From contig JAEELL010000085.1 of assembly GCA_016282745.1 (NCBI GenBank), forward strand, positions 1 through 64,000: a stretch of DNA of 64,000 bases. The letters are read 5' to 3'. The notes under the pieces were generated by a model that saw only the letters and a program-made list of their open reading frames with translations, did no database searches and was not told the origin of the DNA. The stretch comes from Lachnospiraceae bacterium. GTDB lineage: Bacteria > Bacillota > Clostridia > Lachnospirales > Lachnospiraceae. The position numbers were made by a program, and so were the translations under genes. This document shows positions 22,010 through 30,085 of this stretch, one piece after another (the stretch's first letter is position 1; each line of letters opens with the position of its first letter).

Positions 22010-23090
22010 GTTTAACCCTTCCTTTCAAAAATCCTTTTTTTGTTTTCTTTTCTTCCATTAAATCTTCAACCGGAATAATAGATTTATATATATCCATTTC
22101 TCCAAGAGTAAATGGATCACAAGCAATTGTTGAAAAAAATGTTTTGTTTTCTTTCCCTCCCATTAGTTCCAGCAAATCTTTATGCTCTGTCTTAGGAACA
22201 AAGTTAAAAATGTAATTTACATCATTATAAAAATTGTTTCTGATTACGTCGTAAGTCTTATCAAATTCAGATGGTTTAGAACCAACAACAAAGATTTGTG
22301 TTTTCTTTTCAAGAAACGATACTTTGTTGAATCCGTTCTCTCCTACAACTCCATAGTCATAAACAAAATATTCATAATCCTGTCCAAGAACTTTTGACAA
22401 TTTATCCTGCCGATAAAACATGTCTACTCCCTGGAATGTGATTTTACCAAGGTTCTCATCATTTTTTGCATCACTATAATTATCTTTCAGCTGTTTTACA
22501 AATCCGTGATTATTCATTTCTATATAAGCTGCACTGTGACCTTTAAACAATAAATACTTGACGATTTGCAAAGCTTGTGTTGTTGTCCCCATACGTGCAA
22601 TACTTCCTGCAACACCAATAGTCTGTTTACTCTTTTCAGTAGCAATAATTTCTTCTTCGCTTTCTTCTTCTGCAGAAAAAACTATTCCTCTGCTTTCGTA
22701 TCCAAAACTCTCATAATAACCAGATATGCATCGATCTAAATCCTCTTTCTGATCCGCAAGAAACATTCCAAAGATAAAATTTTTAATTCCTTTATTGAAT
22801 AGTTCTAAAACAACTTTGCTACTCCCTGAATAGCCGACTGCATATATGATTATCTTTGCATTAATTGCTGTTTTTATCTTTAAAATTGTATCTATGATTA
22901 CTTCCGAATCATCTGCATACTGTTCAATTTGAAAAACAAGATATTTACATTCTTCCCTGTACCGCAATATACTGTTAATCTGATTTTCAATGTGAAGATT
23001 TTCAGCTACATAAGATATTTCCATCTGTTCTTTTTTTGCTATATCTTCACAAAAGAATCCTTTTTCTTTATTTCCTACAAAAACAATCAT
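21990..23090 (-). CDS. CpaE/TadZ-like pseudo-receiver ATPase with altered P-loop
   Basis: 366 residues. The first ~130 fold like a receiver (YLVFQIEQYADDSEVIIDTI, KIIIYAVGYSG), and the rest like ParA/MinD. In place of KGGxGKT it has GVAGSIARMGTTTQ; the signature lysines are missing, so ATP hydrolysis is doubtful. CpaE/TadZ proteins place secretion machines at a cell site. In this transfer operon it may localise the conjugation apparatus or the relaxosome, as VirC1 does in Agrobacterium (inference). Confidence 0.65.
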   Translation of the reverse strand: MIVFVGNKEKGFFCEDIAKKEQMEISYVAENLHIENQINSILRYREECKYLVFQIEQYADDSEVIIDTILKIKTAINAKIIIYAVGYSGSSKVVLELFNKGIKNFIFGMFLADQKEDLDRCISGYYESFGYESRGIVFSAEEESEEEIIATEKSKQTIGVAGSIARMGTTTQALQIVKYLLFKGHSAAYIEMNNHGFVKQLKDNYSDAKNDENLGKITFQGVDMFYRQDKLSKVLGQDYEYFVYDYGVVGENGFNKVSFLEKKTQIFVVGSKPSEFDKTYDVIRNNFYNDVNYIFNFVPKTEHKDLLELMGGKENKTFFSTIACDPFTLGEMDIYKSIIPVEDLMEEKKTKKGFLKGRVKHGKKSK

Positions 23091-23109
23091 TGTTTTACTC
23101 TCCTTCTAA

Positions 23110-23310
23110 TTAATCAATTATTGTAACAACAATAAAAACTAACGCCAAAATAGTGCTAAGTACTGCAGTAACTTTTCTTGCTTCAATTTTATCCTTTTCG
23201 GAACCCCCCAAAAATTGAGCACCGTACAGTGTTCCTGTAACTACAAGGCCTTCAATAATCAAAAATAAAACAATAGATATTGTTTTTTTTATGATGCTAG
23301 CAGTAATCAT
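23110..23310 (-). CDS. Small two-helix membrane protein
   Basis: 66 residues with spans at ~10-32 (ISIVLFLIIEGLVVTGTLYGAQFL) and ~46-64 (VTAVLSTILALVFIVVTII). The topology is like VirB2/pilin-type subunits, but no family signature is visible. AAAGGAG precedes the ATG, which overlaps the end of the 41-residue gene. Confidence 0.6.
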   Translation of the reverse strand: MITASIIKKTISIVLFLIIEGLVVTGTLYGAQFLGGSEKDKIEARKVTAVLSTILALVFIVVTIID

Positions 23311-23422
23311 CGTCTTCTCCTTTCGTTTTTTTTAATTCCTCTATTTCTTTTTTTATTCGCTTATCCTCTTCACGTACATACAACTCAACTGCAGCTTTAA
23401 TTAATTCATCGATTTTATCCAT
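23297..23422 (-). CDS. 41-residue coiled-coil peptide
   Basis: MDKIDELIKAAVELYVREED followed by KRIKKEIEELKKTKGEDDDYC. AAAGGA before ATG 23422. It lies exactly between the primase-like gene and the small membrane protein, with an overlap at its end. Unknown. Confidence 0.55.
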   Translation of the reverse strand: MDKIDELIKAAVELYVREEDKRIKKEIEELKKTKGEDDDYC

Positions 23423-23424
23423 TT

Positions 23425-24342
23425 TTATCCTTTCTTCATTCCCTGGAGCACACTGTTCCAATCTTTACCTTTAGCCTCTGGTGGTAACACCTTGGATTTC
23501 TGTATATTGCTGAAATTTTCATCCATATAGTTCCAAATAAGTTCAGCCGCTTCTCTGCCTTTTTCATCATTATCTACTGCTATAACAACTTTTTTAAATC
23601 TTCCAGTCTGCAGGTAATTCTTTATGCATTTCCATTTACCCACCCCGGCCAGAACAAGATAATTCATTTTTGCTTCATCCATCAGTGTCATTGTCATAAT
23701 GCTCATTGCATCGATTACCGATTCTGTTATGCATATCGTTTCACTATTGTTATCTACAAAAAAACATTTATCGTAATCACAACCTTCCACATCACCATAA
23801 AATGGTTTATACGTATTGGTACCTCTCAAGCTTGCAAAAATCGGTTTTTCCGGATTATCAAAATCATAAGCGACAAAAACACAATTTCCATGTGTATCCT
23901 GATAAAGCATTTTTCGATCTACAAATTCTTGGATAACAGATGGAGCAATACATCTTGTTTGTATTAAATAAGCGAAAACTCGTTTCATGTTGCCAGCATT
24001 AGGCGGAAGATTAAGTGTTTTATTTTTTTTAACAATCTGTTGCTTTGCTGCAGGTTTAATATTTTTATAATCAACCCATGCTCTAAGCTCTCTGATTGCA
24101 TCTCCAACAGATAAATCATTCATGTATACTGCAAAATCAATAACAGAGCCACCTCTTCCAATACTGCTTCCTGATCCGGATACACTATTTTGCCAAAAAC
24201 AATTCTTTATAGGGTCAATAATCACACTGTCATGCTCTTTAAGACTGTAATATTTTCCTTTTTTAACAAGTGTGAATCCGGAATATCTTGCATAATCTGT
24301 AATATTTACCTGTTGCTTAATTAAATCACTTAATCTTTCCAT
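23425..24342 (-). CDS. DUF3991/TOPRIM primase-like protein
   Basis: 305 residues. The N-terminal part resembles a degenerate CHC2-type primase region (VNITDYARYSGFTLVKKGKYYSLKEHDSVIIDPIKNCFWQN, GGSVIDFA). The middle matches DUF3991, and the C-terminal TOPRIM has ICITESVIDAMS (catalytic Glu) and VVIAVDNDEKGREAAE (DxD). It probably makes primers on the transferred strand. The zinc-binding residues are not intact. Confidence 0.78.
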   Translation of the reverse strand: MERLSDLIKQQVNITDYARYSGFTLVKKGKYYSLKEHDSVIIDPIKNCFWQNSVSGSGSSIGRGGSVIDFAVYMNDLSVGDAIRELRAWVDYKNIKPAAKQQIVKKNKTLNLPPNAGNMKRVFAYLIQTRCIAPSVIQEFVDRKMLYQDTHGNCVFVAYDFDNPEKPIFASLRGTNTYKPFYGDVEGCDYDKCFFVDNNSETICITESVIDAMSIMTMTLMDEAKMNYLVLAGVGKWKCIKNYLQTGRFKKVVIAVDNDEKGREAAELIWNYMDENFSNIQKSKVLPPEAKGKDWNSVLQGMKKG

Positions 24343-24352
24343 ACCATCACCT

Positions 24353-25141
24353 TTATTTCACATTTGCTATTTCCTCATCAAGAATTTTTATTTTTTCTCT
24401 AAATTCCTGTATTTGACTTCCGTAGTCCTCAACCAAACCTTTTTCAATCTCGATTTGACTATTTGCTTCATTAATTGCATAATCGGTATTTTCCTGTTCT
24501 TTGGATGTCTGATAGGCTTTTAATCCTTCAAGACGTTCTATTTCACTTTCAATGTTTTTTACTTTATTATTGGAATCTGATATCTTCTTTTCCAAAGCTT
24601 TTATTTCTTTTTCACAAAGCTTCTTTTGATTTTCTAGTTTCAAAAGTTTATATTCCTGTACACTTTTTTCTTCAATCTTGCTTACTTTAGAAACCTTGTT
24701 TACGTTTGTATACAGTTTCAAGGTGTCATCACTGTAATCATCCATATCCATTCTTAAAGATATTTCCCTAAAACGTTCCGGAACATTTGATAAATGTAAA
24801 ATTACCCAGTTGTCTTCTTCTACAACTGCTTTAACCTCTAATTGTTCACCGGATTTGGTAATTGCAGAATATTTGTACTTATTAATTCCGTCATAAGCTT
24901 TGTTTGTAATATCAAGCTCGACTTCCATCAATTCCTGTTCTTCTGAATAATCCCATCTTATAACAGATACTTCTCTTGCTTCCCACTCTTGAGCTTCCCC
25001 CAAGTGAGTGAATGCTTTAGCATCAGAGCTTTGTGGCATCCAGTAGCTTGAGGTAAAGAAAAAAGTATATCCTGCAATAAAAAGAAAAATGATAATTCCG
25101 AAATATAATTCATTCCATTTATTTTTTAATTCTTTTATCAT
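24353..25141 (-). CDS. Membrane-anchored coiled-coil protein
   Basis: 262 residues: one span at ~14-32 (YFGIIIFLFIAGYTFFF), an extracytoplasmic beta domain (VSVIRWDYSEEQELMEVELDITN), then ~100 residues of coiled coil (ENQKKLCEKEIKALEKKIS...). No family is recognised. Its ATG overlaps the stop of the next upstream gene (25138), so it belongs to the transfer operon; perhaps a channel scaffold. Confidence 0.55.
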   Translation of the reverse strand: MIKELKNKWNELYFGIIIFLFIAGYTFFFTSSYWMPQSSDAKAFTHLGEAQEWEAREVSVIRWDYSEEQELMEVELDITNKAYDGINKYKYSAITKSGEQLEVKAVVEEDNWVILHLSNVPERFREISLRMDMDDYSDDTLKLYTNVNKVSKVSKIEEKSVQEYKLLKLENQKKLCEKEIKALEKKISDSNNKVKNIESEIERLEGLKAYQTSKEQENTDYAINEANSQIEIEKGLVEDYGSQIQEFREKIKILDEEIANVK

Positions 25142-25455
25142 CTGCCCTTTTCTTCCTCATACTCAAAACTTTTCTTCTGTTCCTTGTCCTGCTCCATCAT
25201 TTTTTCGTACATATCTTTAGCAATAAAATTTTCATTTACATATGAAATAGGAATATCCATCTCTTTTATCTCCTGCAATTCAACTTCCATATCCGCATCC
25301 GGTTTTCCAATCACATATACAAAGTCTAAATCATCACCCAATGTATCCCTTATAATGAGCACGTCTTTAAGCCTTTTTTCAGCCTTTTCCTTTAATTCTT
25401 CTTTCTTATCTTTCCTGCAGCATATGTATGCTTTTTTAATTAAATACTTTCCCAT
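25138..25455 (-). CDS. Unknown transfer-operon protein
   Basis: 105 residues: a strand-helix start (YLIKKAYICCRKDKKEELKEKAEKRL), then VLIIRDTLGDDLDFVYVIGKPDADMEVELQEIKEMDIPISYV, resembling a small Rossmann-like nucleotide-hypothetical fold. No family is recognised. GAGGGG precedes the ATG. Confidence 0.5.
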   Translation of the reverse strand: MGKYLIKKAYICCRKDKKEELKEKAEKRLKDVLIIRDTLGDDLDFVYVIGKPDADMEVELQEIKEMDIPISYVNENFIAKDMYEKMMEQDKEQKKSFEYEEEKGR

Positions 25456-25471
25456 TTTGTACCCCTCTTTC

Positions 25472-25984
25472 TTATCCTGGAATATATATCCATTCCTTTG
25501 TTTTCTTATCGTACTGACAATAAAAATATTTACCGTATCTGTTTTTTCGCTTTATATAGTAAGTAAGCGTAACTATCTGATTTTGAGTATCCATTTGTAT
25601 TTCATCTGCGTACATTGCATATAATGCGTTTCCCCAACCATAGACATTATTAAATTCCTGTACCGTCTTATTGATTCCATCAAAATCATTGTCAACCAAA
25701 GCCATTATTTCATCATCTGGATATTTAACTTTTATAGGCTCAAGATCTGTTCCATAAAAATCATCCGGAACAGATACATCTATGGATGAATCCGCATTAC
25801 TATCTGTTACCGCTTCTTCCGTAGTTGGCTCTTCTGTTATCTGCTCAACAGTTGTTTGTTCAACCGTTGTCGTTTCCTGCACCGCATTGCTTTCTTTTTT
25901 ATTATTCATTCGATAAATACTTATGCCTGCAATCGCAACAGCAACAATCATTAACAATATTCCACTTATTTTTCTTTTATCCAT
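25472..25984 (-). CDS. Membrane-anchored protein, VirB8-like candidate
   Basis: 170 residues: one N-terminal span (ISGILLMIVAVAIAGISIY), a Thr/Glu linker (TTTVEQTTVEQITEEPTTEE) and a ~100-residue extracytoplasmic domain with ALVDNDFDGINKTVQEFNNVYGW and VTLTYYIKRKN. The size and layout fit the NTF2-like VirB8/TcpC core component, but no direct match is visible. It precedes the gene order CwlT-VirB4 seen in Gram-positive T4SS. Confidence 0.5.
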   Translation of the reverse strand: MDKRKISGILLMIVAVAIAGISIYRMNNKKESNAVQETTTVEQTTVEQITEEPTTEEAVTDSNADSSIDVSVPDDFYGTDLEPIKVKYPDDEIMALVDNDFDGINKTVQEFNNVYGWGNALYAMYADEIQMDTQNQIVTLTYYIKRKNRYGKYFYCQYDKKTKEWIYIPG

Positions 25985-26001
25985 TTCCTTTTTTACCTTT
26001 C

Positions 26002-27222
26002 CTACTTATGTGGTCTTCCGATCATAACAAGTGAGCCGTTATGATAGTCTGTAAATATTACTCCTTTTTCCTCGTTATATGCTTCAACCATTTTTCCATC
26101 GCCCACATATATTCCTACGTGACTTATATTTTTATATCTTCCATTTTTTTCGTACGAATAAAAAATCAAATCTCCCGGTTGCATCTGCGACTCGCTTATG
26201 ACTTTTCCATGAGCTGCGCAAAAATGAGCTTCTGCAGCTGCAACATTTGAATTATCATAAGATATATTAATACCGGCATATTTCCAAGAGTAAAATGCCA
26301 AAGAGCTGCAATCAAAATACTCTCCACTGTCACGCTTAGGCTGACTGTAAGGATATCCCACCTTTGTTAAGGCAAAAGTACAAGCACTTTTTGCCTGTGT
26401 ATCATTAATCTTATCAGTTATGTCTTTTATCTCCTGGTCTGTGAGACTACTCTTTGAACCTGTCTTTGCTATTTCCGTTCTTTGGTAATATCTCAATACA
26501 TGTTCTGTATAGTACGCATCTCCGTATTTGTATGGTCCCAACGTTTTTGCCGATGCTCCAGTCCTTGGAACCGGACAGCCATTGTTACTTGCTGCACTCA
26601 TTTTCTTTTGATATGCCAGTGCATTTTCCTGTGTCCACTTTCCGATATTATCAATAAGTGTTTGTGGTGTATTGTTTCCAAATCCACTTGTATCATTAAT
26701 ATAATTTATATAGCCACTACCATAGTTGTAAGCCTGCAGAGCAATCTTTATATGATCTATGTCAAGTGGTGTCTGAACTTTCACTTTTTCATGATCTAAC
26801 AAATTGCATAACACTTTCACTCCATGCTCAATACTTTCTTTTCTCCCAATCGAATTAGGAGCTTTTCCAAGACTTTCAGAACATTGGAAAACATCTTCAC
26901 ATCTTCCCCCGGATTCCTGCATAATTAATGCTAAAACCAGGTTTATATACGCTTCTTTACCATATTTCTTTAATTCGTTTAATACCTCTTCTCTTAAAGC
27001 TTCAACTTCCGGAGAAACTGGGCAGTCTTCGTATACAATCTCTGCATCATTCTTATTTTCCTCTTCTTCACCACCGATTAGGATTGTCGTAATCATCTGC
27101 GTTGATGATGTTACAACGCCTATTAGGAAAAAAATGGGTAAGATGGAAACAATCAGTATTAAAACTCCTTTTTTCCCAAGTATCTTTCCTGCAATGCCTG
27201 CAGCTTTCATCCCCTTATTCAA
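26002..27222 (-). CDS. CwlT-type bifunctional cell-wall hydrolase
   Basis: 406 residues. One N-terminal span (GVLILIVSILPIFFLIGVV). A lysozyme-like transglycosylase domain ~80-200 has INLVLALIMQESGGRCEDVFQCSES and a AYNYGSGYINYI motif. A C-terminal NlpC/P60 peptidase has YFDCSSLAFYSWKYAG (Cys), DLIFYSYEKNGRYKNISHVGIYVG (His). It opens the wall for the conjugation channel (VirB1 role). The start is TTG 27222 after GGGGGT, with ATG 27210 as alternative. Confidence 0.88.
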   Translation of the reverse strand: MNKGMKAAGIAGKILGKKGVLILIVSILPIFFLIGVVTSSTQMITTILIGGEEEENKNDAEIVYEDCPVSPEVEALREEVLNELKKYGKEAYINLVLALIMQESGGRCEDVFQCSESLGKAPNSIGRKESIEHGVKVLCNLLDHEKVKVQTPLDIDHIKIALQAYNYGSGYINYINDTSGFGNNTPQTLIDNIGKWTQENALAYQKKMSAASNNGCPVPRTGASAKTLGPYKYGDAYYTEHVLRYYQRTEIAKTGSKSSLTDQEIKDITDKINDTQAKSACTFALTKVGYPYSQPKRDSGEYFDCSSLAFYSWKYAGINISYDNSNVAAAEAHFCAAHGKVISESQMQPGDLIFYSYEKNGRYKNISHVGIYVGDGKMVEAYNEEKGVIFTDYHNGSLVMIGRPHK

Positions 27223-27223
27223 G

Positions 27224-29152
27224 TTAAATACCCCCTTGGAATATCTGCTCTTCTTCCTCTGTTAAATGCACTTTAAATTCAAGGTTTCTGTCAGACGCAA
27301 TACATAAAATGTTTTCCCCAACTCCAAGTTTAGGTATTCTGCTTATCTGAGATGGAGTAAGAACACCATCGAATATGTTATTAAGCATCGATACAACATT
27401 TGAGTCCTGATGGAAAATGAACTTGTACTGTGTCAATTCAAATACAGTTTTAATTTTATTAAATGCATCAGAGCTGTCTTCCCCTTCCGGAACGTAGTCT
27501 CTGATGGACTGTGAAGCTAATGTAATTCCACCAAAATACTTACGTGCTTCTCTTAGATATACAGTAATAAGATCAAGTGCATGTGGCTTTTGTGTATTAA
27601 TCCATCTGTGGCTCTCATCAATTAAGATTAAGAATTTGACTATATCCCAATCTTTAATTGTCTTTTTATATACTTTATCGAGCATCAGCTTACCGTTAGT
27701 AACACAGTTATCCCAGCACAGTGAAACCATGTTGAAAATCTGAGCATCAAATATTTCAGCTTTCATTTCTTTCAATGTTGAAATATCAAATGTTACTATC
27801 TGCTCATCCAGAATGTTATCAATACTCGTATGTCCGTTGAAAAGATTTCCATAAGTATTAACCACGTTCTGTAAGATTTTATGTATCTTATTAAGCTGCA
27901 GCATGTTTTTCTGAACTAACACAATTTCTGCATCTTCATAACTTCCTTGTTGCATTTTTTTAATTTTGTCAAATACATAATCATCCAATTCTCCGATTAT
28001 CGGATATTCAGAAGCCTGTAATCCGGTACATGGTTTTGCCATCTTTCCATTTTCCACATACATTCCAAACTTCTGGTATAATTCTCGTAAAACTTCCTCA
28101 AACTCAATAATTTCTTCGGTATCAACATCGCCACCTGCAAGGAATTTATAAATTGTGCTAACCTTTGAAATATGTCTTGTGAATGAAACCATGTCATCAT
28201 CACCGGCACGTAAGATTTCGAGCGGGTTTAAAATACCGTTGCTTCCATCAAGTTTAATTACTTTCCCACCAAGGGTTTTTGTAAGTGTTCCAAATTCTCC
28301 GGAAATGTCGAATGTACGTACATAATTACCCATTATTGCATTTGCTAAAAATCTCTTTTTGAGCAATGTGGATTTACCTGAACCCATAGTTCCAACACAA
28401 AGAGAGTTGTAATAAAGTCTTGTTTTTGTCTTTAAAAATTCGTCAAAAATCACATTTCCACCACATGGTGTCTTTCCTAAAAATGTGCCAGTGGAATCTT
28501 CCAAGCATGAGAAGTGAAACGGATCTCCTGCAGCTACAGCATTCGATGTCAATGGCTGGCCATAAAGAGAAAAAAGTTCTTCGTTCTGCTTGTTATAGCT
28601 TCTAAACATTGACATCCACTCTGTTTTTGTTTCGTTAAGAAATATTGTTGGCATAAAGCCATTGCTCTCCAGCTTAGCCATAATATTTTTAGTTTTCTCT
28701 TCAAGTTCTGCAAGGCTTCTGTCTGCAACGAATATTCGTACATGAAGTAGCTTAACCACTTCTCCCATTGAAGATATTTCATCATAGAGATTTTCCATTT
28801 CCTGGTATCTTCTCTGCGCATCGAACTGTTCCTGGAAGTCAGTAGCTTCATAATATCTATACTGCTGTTCTTTCATTGATTTATTAATATTTTTCATTAC
28901 TTCATTAATGTTATCTGTAGAAATATCAACTGTAACAACAGTGTTATTAATATTACATACTCTAGCCATCCAATAATCGTCTAATGACTTCGGAAATTCA
29001 TAAATATGGATACATGTTTCGTAGCCATTTCCGGTAACGATATATTTAACGTCTTTAAAGGATATTCCACCTTTTGGCTGTATCTTTTCCAACAGCAAAT
29101 CATCCTGGTTAATGATAACCTGTTCTTTTTTATTCTTACTTTTTACTTTCAT
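27224..29152 (-). CDS. VirB4-family conjugation ATPase
   Basis: 642 residues, the energising ATPase of the T4SS at the inner membrane. Walker A is VGTMGSGKSTLLKK (~250), Walker B LILIDESHRW (~508), with the typical RTFDISGEFGTLTKTLGGKVIKLDGSNGILNPLEI segment and the later TLASQSIRDYV. The N-terminal domain (ELFSLYGQPLTSNAVAAGDPFHF) is standard. The neighbouring 183-residue gene may be a detached N-terminal accessory part. Confidence 0.92.
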   Translation of the reverse strand: MKVKSKNKKEQVIINQDDLLLEKIQPKGGISFKDVKYIVTGNGYETCIHIYEFPKSLDDYWMARVCNINNTVVTVDISTDNINEVMKNINKSMKEQQYRYYEATDFQEQFDAQRRYQEMENLYDEISSMGEVVKLLHVRIFVADRSLAELEEKTKNIMAKLESNGFMPTIFLNETKTEWMSMFRSYNKQNEELFSLYGQPLTSNAVAAGDPFHFSCLEDSTGTFLGKTPCGGNVIFDEFLKTKTRLYYNSLCVGTMGSGKSTLLKKRFLANAIMGNYVRTFDISGEFGTLTKTLGGKVIKLDGSNGILNPLEILRAGDDDMVSFTRHISKVSTIYKFLAGGDVDTEEIIEFEEVLRELYQKFGMYVENGKMAKPCTGLQASEYPIIGELDDYVFDKIKKMQQGSYEDAEIVLVQKNMLQLNKIHKILQNVVNTYGNLFNGHTSIDNILDEQIVTFDISTLKEMKAEIFDAQIFNMVSLCWDNCVTNGKLMLDKVYKKTIKDWDIVKFLILIDESHRWINTQKPHALDLITVYLREARKYFGGITLASQSIRDYVPEGEDSSDAFNKIKTVFELTQYKFIFHQDSNVVSMLNNIFDGVLTPSQISRIPKLGVGENILCIASDRNLEFKVHLTEEEEQIFQGGI

Positions 29153-29165
29153 AGTTTCACCTCTG

Positions 29166-29717
29166 CTAACCGGTAATAATGCATTTATTTGTAAGTCTTT
29201 CTATAATGTTTTTCTTCTTTTCATCAGACAACGACTCAATCAATCCATTTTTTCCAGAAGACAGACATGTCTTAATTGTTAATTCATTTTTTGCTATCTT
29301 CTCTGTGTCACTTCCAAAAAACATTAAGTAATACTCTCTTGTTGTATCATTCTTTGCAAGCCATACAAGTTCATCCTGCTTTTCCTGCAGAACTGTTTTG
29401 TAAATTTCATTTTTGGTTTTACTTAATTTGTACTCTAAATATTGCTGTTGTTCTGCAGTGTTACAAGGAAAGTTCATCGGAATGATTTTGATATCCTCAG
29501 AATATACCTTGTAGAGCTTCGCAAACTTCAATTTGTCATACTCTATTTCATCTTCGCTGCTGTTAACCAGATCCTTCGATTGAATCTTAAGAAGGTTCAT
29601 GTATGTTCCATCTTTCATCAGAAAACATCTTGCATTTTCATCATAAGCTGCTATTTCAATTACATCCTTTACACTCTTTTTTATATTTACCGTTTGCTTC
29701 TTTTTATCCTTTGCCAT
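29166..29717 (-). CDS. VirB4-associated conjugation protein
   Basis: 183 residues starting MAKDKKKQTVNIKKSVKDVI. It has alternating strands (CFLMKDGTYMNLLKIQSKDLVN; IKIIPMNFPCNTAEQQQYL) much like the first domain of VirB4 proteins, then a helical end. It always-adjacent position to VirB4 in this kind of element suggests a separate N-terminal subunit. Family not recalled by name. Confidence 0.55.
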   Translation of the reverse strand: MAKDKKKQTVNIKKSVKDVIEIAAYDENARCFLMKDGTYMNLLKIQSKDLVNSSEDEIEYDKLKFAKLYKVYSEDIKIIPMNFPCNTAEQQQYLEYKLSKTKNEIYKTVLQEKQDELVWLAKNDTTREYYLMFFGSDTEKIAKNELTIKTCLSSGKNGLIESLSDEKKKNIIERLTNKCIITG

Positions 29718-30042
29718 TTATCTTTTCCCTCTTTAATGTTTCTTCTGTTCTGTGGGATATATCCTTTACAGCTTCATATACATCCCTGTCTTTTCTCAAA
29801 AACATAATCATGCTTTCATAATTTCTTCTTTTCTTATTAGTTGGAGATTTGCCCGTCAGGAATACAGCACAAACAACCGAATATATATAGAACGGTATTT
29901 TTAATACTGGATTAACCATATTGGCTAAAACGAGCGATACAGCAAAGTAGATAATTATAAAAAACATATCGAAGATGTAAATGCTCTTTCCTACTTTAGT
30001 TTCCGATTTAATATCTTCTGCAACTATATATTTTCTTGCCAT
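29704..30042 (-). CDS. DUF5592 / VirB3-like membrane protein
   Basis: 112 residues: MARKYIVAEDIKSETKVGKS, two spans (FDMFFIIIYFAVSLVLANM; PFYIYSVVCAVFLTG), then a charged tail (SPTNKKRRNYESMIMFLRKDRDVY). This fits DUF5592, the VirB3/PrgI-like component found next to VirB4 in Firmicutes ICEs. ATG 30042 follows GGAAAGGA, directly after palindrome copy 11. Confidence 0.75.
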   Translation of the reverse strand: MARKYIVAEDIKSETKVGKSIYIFDMFFIIIYFAVSLVLANMVNPVLKIPFYIYSVVCAVFLTGKSPTNKKRRNYESMIMFLRKDRDVYEAVKDISHRTEETLKREKINGKG

Positions 30043-30061
30043 TTTCATCCTTTCCGGCTTG

Positions 30062-30079
30062 GGGGTCAATATTGACCCC
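30062..30079. repeat. 18-bp palindrome, copy 11
   Basis: Perfect core, 20 bp before the DUF5592 start; the only copy outside the 2.6-10.2 kb cluster. Confidence 0.9.
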
Positions 30080-30085
30080 TAACCT

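Noticed and set aside
27224..29717. The 183-residue gene and VirB4 considered as one VirB4 gene broken by a frameshift.
   Set aside because: Each has its own start with a ribosome binding site, and the 642-residue VirB4 has an N-terminal domain of its own.
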